A stretch of 16,373 nucleotides of DNA, from contig UREZ01000042.1 of the NCBI GenBank assembly GCA_900547025.1, forward strand, positions 1 to 16,373, read 5' to 3'. This document shows positions 1-7,576 of the stretch, in pieces (position 1 is the stretch's first letter; the number at the start of each line of letters is the position of its first letter). The position numbers were made by a program, and so were the translations under genes. The DNA comes from an uncultured Collinsella sp. Its GTDB lineage: Bacteria > Actinomycetota > Coriobacteriia > Coriobacteriales > Coriobacteriaceae. The notes under the pieces were generated by a model. That model was not told the DNA's origin. It saw only the letters and a list, made by a program, of their open reading frames with translations, and did not search any database.

Positions 1-480
1 CATGTGGCCGGCCTCGGGGTGCAGCATGCCGTGAAGGAGCCTGCCCGCGCACATGACGCCCGCGCCCACGCCGGTGCCGATGGTCACGTAGACGGCGTCC
101 TCGAGCCCCTTGCAGCAGCCGAAGACCACTTCGCCGAGGCAGGCAACGTTCACGTCCGTGTCGTAGGCCACCGGAATCCCGAGGGCGTCGGCGAACGCGG
201 CGCGAAGACCATGGCCTCGCCACGCGAGCTTGGGCGTCTGGAGGATGGAGCCGTAGCGCTCGTCGTTGGGGTCGACGCAGGTCGGGCCGAAGGCGCCGAT
301 GCCCAACGCGTCCACATCGCGGGCGGTGAACCACTCGATCATCTGCGGGACGGTCTCGGCGGGCGTAAGCGTCGGGGTCTCCATACGGTCGAGGACCTCG
401 CCGTCGCCGGACACCACGGCACAGACCATCTTGGTCCCGCCGGCCTCGAGGGCGCCGAGCCTCATTTGCCTTTCGCTCAT
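1..480 (-). CDS. ROK-family fructokinase, partial (N-terminal 160 residues)
   Basis: This is the N-terminal half of a ROK sugar kinase of the fructokinase (ScrK/GmuE-like) type, which would make fructose-6-phosphate from free fructose in the cytoplasm. Residues 9-19 (GALEAGGTKMV) are the phosphate-binding loop. D109 in the TDVNVA motif is the probable catalytic base, and TIGTGVGAGV at 133-142 is the second nucleotide-binding loop. The fragment ends at HPEAGHM, just before the zinc-binding cysteines expected in ROK kinases, because the window stops. The ATG at 480 is preceded by AAGGAGG six bases upstream, so it is preferred over the in-frame ATG at 465. It is the last visible gene of the PTS operon, 79 bp after the GH172 gene. 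Family is clear; the fructose specificity is inferred from the EAGGTK motif and context. Confidence 0.88.
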   Translation of the reverse strand, partial: MSERQMRLGALEAGGTKMVCAVVSGDGEVLDRMETPTLTPAETVPQMIEWFTARDVDALGIGAFGPTCVDPNDERYGSILQTPKLAWRGHGLRAAFADALGIPVAYDTDVNVACLGEVVFGCCKGLEDAVYVTIGTGVGAGVMCAGRLLHGMLHPEAGHM

Positions 481-497
481 GTGATCCTCCTTACAAA

Positions 498-532
498 GGG
501 ACGCCCGCAGTCATGGTCAACCGCGGGCGCCC
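498..532 (-). repeat. Intercistronic hairpin between the GH172 and fructokinase genes
   Basis: GGGACGCCCGC at 498-508 pairs with GCGGGCGCCC at 523-532, a ten-pair stem with one bulged base and a 14-base loop. There is only a very short T-rich run on the minus-strand exit side, so this is more likely a processing or attenuating stem than a full terminator. It could lower fructokinase expression relative to the PTS genes. Confidence 0.4.
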
Positions 533-559
533 ATAACGTTGGCTTGTTTCGAGGCGACC

Positions 560-1684
560 CTACCTAGGCACGCGGTCCTGCCTTGCGGCAAACGGGGCGA
601 GCACGGCGTGCGGCTCGCTTTGGTACCAGTAGGCGACGGTGGAGATGTCGTCCTCGCGCTCGTAGAGCTTGATGTCGTCGTTGCCGAGGTCCTGGAACGT
701 CACGCGCAGGTCCTCCTTGAACGAGATCGGGTCGGGAAGGTGCCACCTGTAGAGGCCGTGCCTGGGCAGCGCGTCGTCGTTGGTCGCGAGCATCGGGTTC
801 GGGTTCGGCTTGCCCGCGCTGAAGCGGTCGCGCGTGGCGTCGCGCGTCGAGCGGTACGGGTAGCCGGCGAACAGCGTGTTGAAGCACTGCGCCTCGGGCA
901 GCGCGTGGGGCGGCCTGTCGAGGAAGGCCCAGGCACCGCCGAAGTAGTCCTCGGCTCCCGTCGAGGTGACCGTGGGGAACTCCTCGTCGCCGTCGAGGAA
1001 GAACTTCATCTCGCCCTCGCCCCACCAATAGCGCTCCAGGGCGCACAGGGCCATGTAGGTGCCGACGTAGTAGCCCTTGCCGCGCACGCCGTCGAGCACG
1101 GTGTAGTCGACGCCCCTGCGAGTGCTGCGCTCGCGGTTAAAGCGGGCGTGGAAGTACATGGCGTCGTCCGGCACGTCGGTGAGCGCGTAGTTGAACGTGT
1201 AGAAGATGTACTTAATGAACCCGGGGTGCTCGCTCGTAAGCGTGACCTTGGCGTGCTTCCTGAAGGGCATCTCGAAGTAGCAGTTCATGCCGCCCGTCGG
1301 GTTCACGCAGATGGGCATCGAGTTGACGATGGCGCGCTCACCGAAGCCGTTGCAGAAGAAGTCGCCGACAGGGCACTCGACCGAGGGGGTCTCCTCGTCG
1401 TCCCAGTAGAAGCGCAGCACAAGGTCGCGCATGACGAAGCTGCCGGCGGCGGTCTTGTCGGGGACGGTCATCCAGATGTGGCGGATGATGCCGGGGCCCT
1501 CGATGTCCGCGAGTGTGATGGTCTCGCCGGACTCAAGGGGCACGCAGCACGAGCCCTTGCGGCCGACGCCGAGGTGGCTGGCCGACATGGCGGCGCGGCC
1601 CTTCTCGCCCGTGATGTTCTCGGGGGTGATGGCGCGGCTTTCCTCACCGCCGTGCATCCACACGTCCTTAAGGAACTCTCTCAT
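560..1684 (-). CDS. DUF2961 / glycoside hydrolase family 172 protein (probable alpha-D-fructofuranosidase or difructose dianhydride hydrolase)
   Basis: This 374-residue protein is a DUF2961 (GH172) enzyme with no signal peptide, so it should act in the cytoplasm on sugar taken up by the neighbouring PTS. It has the family opening SRAITPENITGEKG (16-29) and the block IEGPGIIRHIWMT (61-73). The active-site segment is WWGEGEMKFFLDGDEEFP (220-237) followed by TGAEDYFGGAW (242-252). By family analogy the catalytic glutamates should be among E223/E225 and E245. Known GH172 members cleave alpha-D-fructofuranosyl or D-arabinofuranosyl bonds, including difructose dianhydride I. Start: ATG at 1684 with GAGGAGG upstream, whose sequence overlaps the end of the EIIA gene 12 bp away. 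Sitting between a mannose-family PTS and a fructokinase favours a fructoside substrate; that is inference, and a D-arabinofuranosidase cannot be excluded. Confidence 0.87.
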   Translation of the reverse strand: MREFLKDVWMHGGEESRAITPENITGEKGRAAMSASHLGVGRKGSCCVPLESGETITLADIEGPGIIRHIWMTVPDKTAAGSFVMRDLVLRFYWDDEETPSVECPVGDFFCNGFGERAIVNSMPICVNPTGGMNCYFEMPFRKHAKVTLTSEHPGFIKYIFYTFNYALTDVPDDAMYFHARFNRERSTRRGVDYTVLDGVRGKGYYVGTYMALCALERYWWGEGEMKFFLDGDEEFPTVTSTGAEDYFGGAWAFLDRPPHALPEAQCFNTLFAGYPYRSTRDATRDRFSAGKPNPNPMLATNDDALPRHGLYRWHLPDPISFKEDLRVTFQDLGNDDIKLYEREDDISTVAYWYQSEPHAVLAPFAARQDRVPR

Positions 1685-1696
1685 CGTCGACCTCCT

Positions 1697-2095
1697 CTAT
1701 TCGTCGTCTTCGCACTCGGCGGAACTGGCACCGTTCACGTAGACGATCTGCTGGCGCGCCTCGTTGACGAGGGCGTCGAAGTCGAGTTTCTCGTCGGGGC
1801 GCGCGAGCACGACCGTCATGGCGAGCGGGAGGTTGACACCCGCAATCACGTGGATCCGGTCGGAGGCGAAGCGGGAGAAGCGCTGGTTCACGCTGCCGCC
1901 GAGCGCGTCGGTGAGGACGACGACCTCGTCAGTGCCCGAAAGAGCCGCCTCGACCGCCGCGTCGAGCCCCTCGCCGTTGTCGTTCACGTAGGCGCACATG
2001 GCGTTGACGGCGTCGCTCTTACCCGTAAGGAACTCGAGGGTGTCCTTGAAGCCCTGGGCGAGAAGGGAATGGCTCGCCACAACTATCTTTCTCAT
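1697..2095 (-). CDS. PTS mannose/fructose/sorbose family EIIA subunit
   Basis: A 132-residue EIIA-Man domain protein. It accepts phosphate from HPr and passes it to EIIB in the cytoplasm. The phosphorylated histidine is H9 in MRKIVVASHSLLAQG, at the position normal for the family. The core DEVVVLTDALGGSVNQ (56-71) and IHVIAGVNLPLA (81-92) match the fold. It is encoded as a separate subunit rather than fused to EIIB, as in Lev-type systems. The upstream region lacks a strong AGGAGG; GGTG sits close to the ATG at 2095, so translation may depend partly on the upstream EIID gene 26 bp away. The C-terminus is short and acidic (ECEDDE). Confidence 0.93.
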   Translation of the reverse strand: MRKIVVASHSLLAQGFKDTLEFLTGKSDAVNAMCAYVNDNGEGLDAAVEAALSGTDEVVVLTDALGGSVNQRFSRFASDRIHVIAGVNLPLAMTVVLARPDEKLDFDALVNEARQQIVYVNGASSAECEDDE

Positions 2096-2121
2096 TGATT
2101 CACCAATCTCTTGGGTCGAAG

Positions 2122-2955
2122 CTAGGCAAGGATGCCGGCGGCGGAGGCGACCATCGCGAGGACGATCACCACGAGGATGAGGGCCGTCATGCTCGCATTC
2201 TTCTTGGTAAGAAGGTAGTACGCGCTTCCCGTGATGGCGGCGGGGATCATGGCAGGCAGGATCTTGTCGAGCAGCGGCTGAATCTCCATCGAGACGTCGC
2301 CGAAGCTGAAGCTAATCGGGCAGGTGACGCCGATGACCGAGGCGATGAGGCAGCCGACCACGGTGAGGCCGAGCACGGAGGCGGCGGCAGTGAGGTTGGG
2401 AAGCTTCTCGCTGAAGTCGGTGACGAGCTTCACACCCTGCTTGTAGCCGAACTCGAGGGCGTGCATGCGGACCCAGAAGATGGCCAGGATGAGCGCGAAC
2501 CAGATGCCGGCTCCCACGGGGTTGCCCTCGATGGCCATATAGGCGGCGATGGAGCCCATGATGGTCGGGATCATGGTCATGAGCAGGGAGTCGCCGACGC
2601 CGGCGAGCGGTCCCATGGTGCCGATCTTCAGGTCTTGGACGGCGTCCGCCGCCGCGAGGCCGTCACGCTCCTCCATGGCCACGCAGGCGCCGAGGATGAT
2701 GGCGGCGAGCCAAGGCTGGGTGTTGTAGTAGCGGAAGTGGTTGTTGAGCGCTTGCTTATAGTCCTCGTCGTTCGTGTAGATCTTCCTCAGGACCGGCGAG
2801 AGGGCGTAGGCGACTGAGGCGCCCTGCTGGGTCTGGTAGTTGAAGGTGCACACGCTCATGAGCCAGCGCCAGTTCGCGTTGCGCAGGTCCTTCTTGGTGA
2901 CCTTGTAGCCGGAGGGCTTGCCCTCGGCGACGGCGGTGATGTTCTCGTTTTCCAT
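2122..2955 (-). CDS. PTS mannose/fructose/sorbose family EIID membrane subunit
   Basis: A 277-residue EIID-Man protein that forms the membrane channel with EIIC. Family hallmarks are the N-terminal VTKKDLRNANWRWL (19-32) and NYQTQQG, then FRYYNTQPWLAAIILGACVAMEE, and the GTMGPLAGVGDSLL loop in the middle. The second half is hydrophobic, with predicted membrane segments near the centre and a final C-terminal span (ALILVVIVLAMVASAAGIL). The ATG at 2955 lies only 2 bp after the EIIC stop codon, so the two are translationally coupled. Length is normal for the family. Confidence 0.94.
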   Translation of the reverse strand: MENENITAVAEGKPSGYKVTKKDLRNANWRWLMSVCTFNYQTQQGASVAYALSPVLRKIYTNDEDYKQALNNHFRYYNTQPWLAAIILGACVAMEERDGLAAADAVQDLKIGTMGPLAGVGDSLLMTMIPTIMGSIAAYMAIEGNPVGAGIWFALILAIFWVRMHALEFGYKQGVKLVTDFSEKLPNLTAAASVLGLTVVGCLIASVIGVTCPISFSFGDVSMEIQPLLDKILPAMIPAAITGSAYYLLTKKNASMTALILVVIVLAMVASAAGILA

Positions 2956-2957
2956 GG

Positions 2958-3743
2958 TTACTCATCCTCTCCGATGAAGGCGTCTGCGGAAGCGTGGGCG
3001 GCGAGCTCGGTGTCCCTCTCGGCACGCTGGTAGAACGCGATCGCGAGGGCAACGCCGACGATGGCGGCGCCGATGATGGGCACGTTCAGGAAGGCCGAGA
3101 GGAAGAAGCCGGCGAGCAGGTACTGGAAGTACTTGCCGGTGGGCATGTAACGCAGCAGCATCGCGATGCCGACGGCCGGGAGCATCTTGCCGGCGAGGGT
3201 GAGGCCGGAGAGGAACCACTGGGGCATAACCTCGAGGAGCCAGTTGACGGCGGGCTGGCCGAGGGTCACGGAGACAAAGACGGGCAGGGCGGCGCACAGG
3301 CCGAAGAGCACGGGGCAGACCCACAGGATGGCGTTCATCTGCTTGAACTTGCCCTCGTCGCAGAACTTCTGGGACTTCTCGACGACGAAGCCGTTGAGGA
3401 TCTTGACGATGACGTCGAGCTGGATGCCGAGCATGCCGACCGGCAGGCCGATGGCGAGGCCCGTGTCCGCGCCCAGGGTCACGCCGTAGGCGGTGGCGAT
3501 GATGGCCATCGTGCCGTAGTCGGGAATCGACGAGCCGCCGAAGCCCGCGACGCCGAGCTGCATGAGCTGGATGGTGCCGCCGATGACGAGGCCGGTCTGC
3601 CAGTCGCCCATGACGACGCCGGTGATAAGGCCCCAGAAGACGGCATAGTTGACGAAGATCATCGGGATGCCGTAGTAGTCCACGTGCTTGATGAAGGCCA
3701 GCAGGGTCAAAAGGACGACCTGCAGGATAGTGAAGTTGACCAT
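2958..3743 (-). CDS. PTS mannose/fructose/sorbose family EIIC membrane subunit
   Basis: A 261-residue polytopic EIIC-Man/Sor protein that binds and translocates the sugar. It contains the family segments YYGIPMIFVNYAVFWGLITG (23-42), GTIQLMQLGVAGFGGSSIPDY and LPVGMLGIQLDV, with several long hydrophobic helices through the C-terminus. The ribosome binding site starts on the stop codon of the EIIB gene (TAAGGAGGGATC before the ATG at 3743), giving tight coupling with a 9-bp gap. The C-terminal tail is charged and cytoplasmic. The exact sugar cannot be read from the sequence. Confidence 0.94.
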   Translation of the reverse strand: MVNFTILQVVLLTLLAFIKHVDYYGIPMIFVNYAVFWGLITGVVMGDWQTGLVIGGTIQLMQLGVAGFGGSSIPDYGTMAIIATAYGVTLGADTGLAIGLPVGMLGIQLDVIVKILNGFVVEKSQKFCDEGKFKQMNAILWVCPVLFGLCAALPVFVSVTLGQPAVNWLLEVMPQWFLSGLTLAGKMLPAVGIAMLLRYMPTGKYFQYLLAGFFLSAFLNVPIIGAAIVGVALAIAFYQRAERDTELAAHASADAFIGEDE

Positions 3744-3752
3744 GATCCCTCC

Positions 3753-4226
3753 TTAGATGAGGTCGGCGACGGAGACGGGCTTGTCGGCGGGCACGAACTG
3801 TGCCGTCACCTTGACGCCGCGGGCGATGAGCGCCTTGTAGCTCTGGACGTTCTCGGCGGAGGCATAGGCGCGCTGGGTGAGCTGGACGCCGCCCTCCTTG
3901 ACGAGCGAGCCGCCGACGATCAGCGACGGGAGCTCGATGCCCGACTCGACCAGGTGAAGGATCGTCTCGGGCTCCTTGGCGATGACAAAGACCTTCTCGC
4001 GGTCGTACTTGCCCGCCGCGAAGTTCTTGAGCGCGGTCTGCTCGGAGATGATCGAGACGGCCATGCCCGCGGGGCGCGCCATCCTCATAGTGGACTTCAG
4101 GACCTCGTCGCCGGCGACCTTGTCGTCGATGACCATGACTCGGGTCGCGCCCGACACCGGGGCCCACTGCGTCACGATGATGCCGTGAAGCAGGCGATTG
4201 TCGATTCGTGCCATAACAACACTCAT
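3753..4226 (-). CDS. PTS mannose/fructose/sorbose family EIIB subunit
   Basis: A 157-residue EIIB-Man/Sor/Lev protein that takes phosphate from EIIA and phosphorylates the incoming sugar. The active histidine is H14 in ARIDNRLLHGIIVTQW. Most relatives have Gln two residues after this His (HGQV), whereas here it is Ile, so the active-site loop is slightly unusual. The reading frame is open 23 codons further upstream, but the ATG at 4226 has AGGAG at good spacing and begins right before the family's conserved start, so it is chosen. It is the first PTS gene after the regulator, 123 bp away. In LevR-type systems the phosphorylated EIIB also controls the regulator through PRD2. Confidence 0.93.
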   Translation of the reverse strand: MSVVMARIDNRLLHGIIVTQWAPVSGATRVMVIDDKVAGDEVLKSTMRMARPAGMAVSIISEQTALKNFAAGKYDREKVFVIAKEPETILHLVESGIELPSLIVGGSLVKEGGVQLTQRAYASAENVQSYKALIARGVKVTAQFVPADKPVSVADLI

Positions 4227-4263
4227 GTTTGCTCCTATCAAATGAAGTTTTACGTTCGGTACT

Positions 4264-4293
4264 GCCTCGGCGCTATCCGGATTCGCGCCGGGC
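4264..4293 (-). promoter_or_regulatory. Hairpin/dyad in the leader of the PTS operon
   Basis: Between the regulator and EIIB genes CGGCGC (4268-4273) and GCGCCG (4285-4290) form a perfect inverted repeat, extended by GCC/GGC across one bulged T, with a TCCGGA palindrome in the loop. There is no T-tract after it on the minus strand, so it is not a normal terminator. It may be an operator, the end of the regulator mRNA, or a 5' leader stem of the PTS transcript. Confidence 0.45.
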
Positions 4294-4298
4294 AAGGG

Positions 4299-4328
4299 GT
4301 TATCGGATTATTGAGGACGCGCGGTCAG
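4299..4328 (-). promoter_or_regulatory. Possible sigma-70 promoter for the PTS operon
   Basis: On the minus strand CTGACC (4323-4328) and GATAAC (4299-4304) are separated by 18 bp and each match the -35/-10 consensus at four of six bases. The start point would fall next to the 4264-4293 hairpin. No TGGCAC-N5-TTGC sigma-54 site is visible in the gap. Weak evidence. Confidence 0.28.
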
Positions 4329-4349
4329 CTTGCGGCGGCGCGGGGAAGG

Positions 4350-7091
4350 TCACTCGTCGAGCAGGAGGTCCGAGGAGCCGAGGCGCTCCTCTCGCGCCGG
4401 GGCGGCGCTCACGCTTATGTAGTCGAAGACATATGCGATCTCGCTTACGGGAACCTCTACGCGATAGCGCGTCGAGATGCTCGAGAAGCTCTGCCTGAAG
4501 GACTCGATGAAATCGGCGCGTTCCTCCTCGAAGCGGTCCTGGCCAACGTAGGTCTCAATGGGGTTTCTGGTAACAAGGCGCTCGACGAGACAGCAGAGGT
4601 GAACGTAGAGCCCAATGATGGCGTTACTGCCGATCTTCTCGCCTGTCCTGCGCTGAAGCTCGTGCACGGCACTCTCGATCTCATGGAATAGCCGCTCCGG
4701 GTCGAGGATGGTGATGGAGCGGATGACGTTCTGCAGCGTCATGTTCGAGAGCAGCTTCTCGTGGAAAGAAGAGAGCTCGGAAGCGTCAAGCCACCTGCCG
4801 AACACGGCATCGACCTTAGAGGCGGACGCCGTCGACATGATGTCCTCGAGGGCGACGAAGGGGACGGAGGCGACCCCGGGGTCTCCCGTGCCGATGACGG
4901 CGCAGACGCGGTGCTCGGAGAAAACGGCGTCGTTCGACCCGTTCGCGACGAGCTGCTTGAAGGGCCTCGTGAGCAGGCGCGCGCCTATGGTGCGCGGGAG
5001 GCTCTGCGAGACGAGCTGGCGTATCCTCTCCGCGGCGTCGACCCCGGACTCGGAGCAGAAGACGATGGCGTCCTCACGGTTGACGCGCTCGATCACCTTG
5101 CAGTGCGTCACGCACGCGGCGGTCGCATCGCCAAGAACCTCGGCGATGGACTTGCCGCCGAGCAGCCCGACCCCGATCTCGAGCGCAAGACCGGTAGAGA
5201 CGTTGTTCACCACGCCGATAGTGGAGTCGGTAACGTTCTCGAGGGCCTTATAGGCCTCCTCCAAGGAGCCCATGTCGACGAGGAACACGACCCCGGTGCA
5301 GTAGGAATGGCGGTCGACGAGGCGCTGGAGCGGACCGACGATGTCCTTCAGCTGCTGGTCGTAGGGCATGTCGACCGCCTCGTACACATGCATGCCGAGC
5401 ATACGGTTCGCCGCGTCGGCGATGCTCGTCGCCGTTGAGTAGCCGTGGGACAAGATGACGCAGAGCGTTCGAAGGGCCTTCGCGTCGCGAGACTCCGATG
5501 CGACGCACAGCGTCAGAAGCGTCTTCGTGAAGTGATCGAGCGAGATTCCCAGCGCCCCTTCCACGTCTGCGGCGACCTGATCGGAGACGCTCGAGGCAAA
5601 CGGTAATTCGGAGGTCACGGCACCGAGGAGATGGGAGATTTGCTCCGCACAGGCAGACTTTCGCTTAGCCAGGCCGATGCCCGGCCACAACTGCAGGCAA
5701 ATCTCCTGGGCCAGTAGAAAAGCGACCTTCCTCGAAAGCTCGATGCCATAAGAAGAGCCTGCGTCGGCAAGGGCCGCGCCCACGATGCGCTCGAAGGCGC
5801 GCGACCTCGAGGAGGTAACGCCGCGGCCGAAGATCAAGTGATCCTCAACGCCGCGCACAGCGGAGACAGCTTGCGAGACGAGCTCGGAGACAGAGAGCTC
5901 CCCGGCGCAGAATCGCTCATCGAGAGAGCACAGGGCATCGAGCGCCTGCTCGACCGGCCCTGTGCTCTCGGCGGCATCCAGGGACGCGTCGATCAGAACG
6001 CCATCGTCGGGCTGTTGATCGATCTGCGCGGAGGAGAGGAGCCCGCTGGGAAGAAGATACGGGCGAACGACGACGTAGTCGCCCTCGCGATTGAGGAACG
6101 CTTTGGCGCAGCAGTTCGTCACGCAGGCGCGCAAGCCGGCGATGTTATCGGAAAAGTCCGCGTTCACGAGGCAACGGTATGCGCCGCGGCTAATCTTCAC
6201 ATCAGAACCGATTCGGCACCCCTCGCTGCGCAGGAAGCTCAAGATGAGATCCTCGCGCTCCTCGGGGGTCCGCTCCTTGAGTGAGGGGACGCGGGCACAG
6301 ATGGGCATTTTGCTGTAGGCCGAGGAAACCTTCAGGTCATCGGCGGAAAGCGTCGTCGAAAGAACGAGGCGAGCGCGCGGCGCATCCTGGGAGGCATCGA
6401 GCCCGAGGGCCGTCGCAAGGCAGTGCTCCATCGCAGAGGGAGAGAGTGCCTCGATGCCGTTGACAAAAACCACACCCCCGCGCGATTTCGCGATCGACTC
6501 GTCAAGAAGCCCGTTGAACGAGGCGGCGTCCGGGACCCCGGCGCAGTCGATGCGCACATAGGAGGAGTCGCGGGACAGCAAGCCCTGGTTCTTGCCGTAC
6601 TCGTACACAAGGCGAGAAAGGAAAGACTTACCGACACCCACGCCGCCGCTCAAGAGGATGGGTAGGCCAAACGGAGGGTACTGAACCGCAGCCTTGCACT
6701 GCTCGACAACGGAGCTGAGGCTCAGGTCGAAGCCCACGGCACGCGCGAAGTCGCGGTGATCGGCGATTCCCGTCGCCTGGATGAGGTCGGCGAGCGAGGC
6801 GTACTCGCTTGCAGAGAGCTTTACCTGAAAACGCTTCTGGAACGCGCGGCGATGAAAATAACGGACAGGCCTGCCCGCCACCTTAACCACAAGGCCGGCG
6901 CGAACAAGGTCGTTGAGGTACTGGCTCGCCAGGCTCCTGGAGATGATGAGCGTCTCGGCGATGTCGGAGGTGGACAGACGGGCAAGGTCGTCGAGCGAGA
7001 CGGCAGAGGTAAGGGCCTCGAGATGCTCGAGAATCCTGTCCCTCATGTCGACGGGTTTCTTTGCCAAGCTGTCCTGTGTGGTCTTGTCCAT
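4350..7091 (-). CDS. LevR/ManR-like PRD transcriptional regulator with a degenerate AAA+ domain
   Basis: A 913-residue PTS-responsive regulator. Order of domains: winged HTH (about 15-80), AAA+ domain (about 115-340), PRD1 (about 385-475), EIIA-Man-like domain (about 540-660), EIIB-Gat-like domain (about 672-760), PRD2 (about 785-895). Walker A is intact (GGVGVGKS, 149-156). The Walker B region reads VVFVNGIEAL (207-216), with N-G in place of the acidic D-E, and no GAFTGA loop is seen where sigma-54 activators carry one. Phosphorylation sites retained are H549 (ILSHG) in the EIIA-like domain and H831 (LYVHL) in PRD2; C679 could serve in the EIIB-like domain. PRD1 has Q462 in AQEI where a His is typical. 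In Bacillus LevR, HPr activates through the EIIA-like His and EIIB inhibits through PRD2. The adjacent PTS operon is the obvious target. ATG at 7091 has GAGGAGG upstream. Confidence 0.88.
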   Translation of the reverse strand: MDKTTQDSLAKKPVDMRDRILEHLEALTSAVSLDDLARLSTSDIAETLIISRSLASQYLNDLVRAGLVVKVAGRPVRYFHRRAFQKRFQVKLSASEYASLADLIQATGIADHRDFARAVGFDLSLSSVVEQCKAAVQYPPFGLPILLSGGVGVGKSFLSRLVYEYGKNQGLLSRDSSYVRIDCAGVPDAASFNGLLDESIAKSRGGVVFVNGIEALSPSAMEHCLATALGLDASQDAPRARLVLSTTLSADDLKVSSAYSKMPICARVPSLKERTPEEREDLILSFLRSEGCRIGSDVKISRGAYRCLVNADFSDNIAGLRACVTNCCAKAFLNREGDYVVVRPYLLPSGLLSSAQIDQQPDDGVLIDASLDAAESTGPVEQALDALCSLDERFCAGELSVSELVSQAVSAVRGVEDHLIFGRGVTSSRSRAFERIVGAALADAGSSYGIELSRKVAFLLAQEICLQLWPGIGLAKRKSACAEQISHLLGAVTSELPFASSVSDQVAADVEGALGISLDHFTKTLLTLCVASESRDAKALRTLCVILSHGYSTATSIADAANRMLGMHVYEAVDMPYDQQLKDIVGPLQRLVDRHSYCTGVVFLVDMGSLEEAYKALENVTDSTIGVVNNVSTGLALEIGVGLLGGKSIAEVLGDATAACVTHCKVIERVNREDAIVFCSESGVDAAERIRQLVSQSLPRTIGARLLTRPFKQLVANGSNDAVFSEHRVCAVIGTGDPGVASVPFVALEDIMSTASASKVDAVFGRWLDASELSSFHEKLLSNMTLQNVIRSITILDPERLFHEIESAVHELQRRTGEKIGSNAIIGLYVHLCCLVERLVTRNPIETYVGQDRFEEERADFIESFRQSFSSISTRYRVEVPVSEIAYVFDYISVSAAPAREERLGSSDLLLDE

Positions 7092-7115
7092 GACTTCTTA
7101 CCTCCTCGTACAAGG

Positions 7116-7121
7116 AGTATA
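7116..7121 (-). promoter_or_regulatory. Candidate -10 element for the regulator gene
   Basis: TATACT on the minus strand lies about 25 bp upstream of the regulator start codon and just ahead of its GAGGAGG ribosome binding site. It matches the -10 consensus at five of six bases. No good -35 box is found at 16-18 bp, so the assignment is tentative. Confidence 0.3.
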
Positions 7122-7219
7122 AGGGGAGAACAGAGAACGAAAGGGGGCGCGTGGGGGAATCAACAGCTCCGAGGAAAAGTCCACCACTTGAGGGGCAGAA
7201 AACAACGGTCATTGAACAT

Positions 7220-7450
7220 TCAGGGCCGACGCTCAACACTTCGGCTCGACACTTCGCTTTGGAAAGGGCCCTGCGCGATGGTGCAGCCCTCCATCTCGCA
7301 GCACAGGTCGCCGAAGGTCGCGAGGATGCGCTCCTTCTGTTCCGTGGGCGAGACGGCTCGGTGGGCAAGGTCCTCTCAAAAGGGGTCGTCCGACGCCGCA
7401 AGACCTCGATGACCGACTACCGCCTCGAGCAAGTGGCGGATTACCTCTGC
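7220..7450 (-). pseudogene. Decayed fragment of an MTA/SAH nucleosidase gene
   Basis: On the minus strand one frame reads GLAASDDPF, then a TGA stop (7376-7378), then EDLAHRAVSPTEQKERILAT and directly on to FGDLCCEMEGCTIAQ (7271-7315), ending at TGA 7220-7222. This resembles the conserved core of 5'-methylthioadenosine/S-adenosylhomocysteine nucleosidases: a SGDQF-like block, EQK, and the EMEGaaIA motif carrying the catalytic-site Met-Glu. The remainder of the roughly 230-residue enzyme is not recognisable upstream or downstream. The internal stop and missing ends make it a remnant. Identification is by motif only. Confidence 0.5.
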
Positions 7451-7576
7451 ACCATCGAACTTGCCTTGGTCAAGTGCGAGGCCAAGGAGAACGGTGAGAC
7501 GTACAACAAGTTCTTCGGAGGTATAGGCTCTTTCAAGAGGAACTGGCTCAAGCAAGCCCTCAGCAAGCGGATATAG
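7411..7576 (+). other. Short open frame of unknown status
   Basis: A frame ending with TAG at 7576 encodes about 55 residues from the ATG at 7411 (MTDYRLEQVADYLCTIELAL onward, closing in WLKQALSKRI). Its third codon positions are GC-rich as in the real genes here, which argues for past or present coding. There is no ribosome binding site before the ATG, the frame runs open further upstream, and it overlaps the nucleosidase remnant on the other strand. I do not recognise the protein; it may be the tail of another broken gene. Confidence 0.2.

Noticed and set aside
539..2098. A 519-codon plus-strand open frame across the GH172 and EIIA genes
   Set aside because: It lies opposite two genes with clear families and ribosome binding sites; the translation is a low-complexity Val/Ala/Arg/Glu string typical of antisense frames in GC-rich DNA.
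4227..4349. A sigma-54 promoter for the PTS operon, expected for classical LevR control
   Set aside because: No TGGCAC-N5-TTGC-like pair is found on the minus strand in this gap, and the regulator lacks the sigma-54 contact loop.
2994..4691. A 565-codon plus-strand open frame across EIIC, EIIB and the end of the regulator
   Set aside because: Antisense shadow rich in Asp, Gly and Glu with no recognisable domain and no ribosome binding site.
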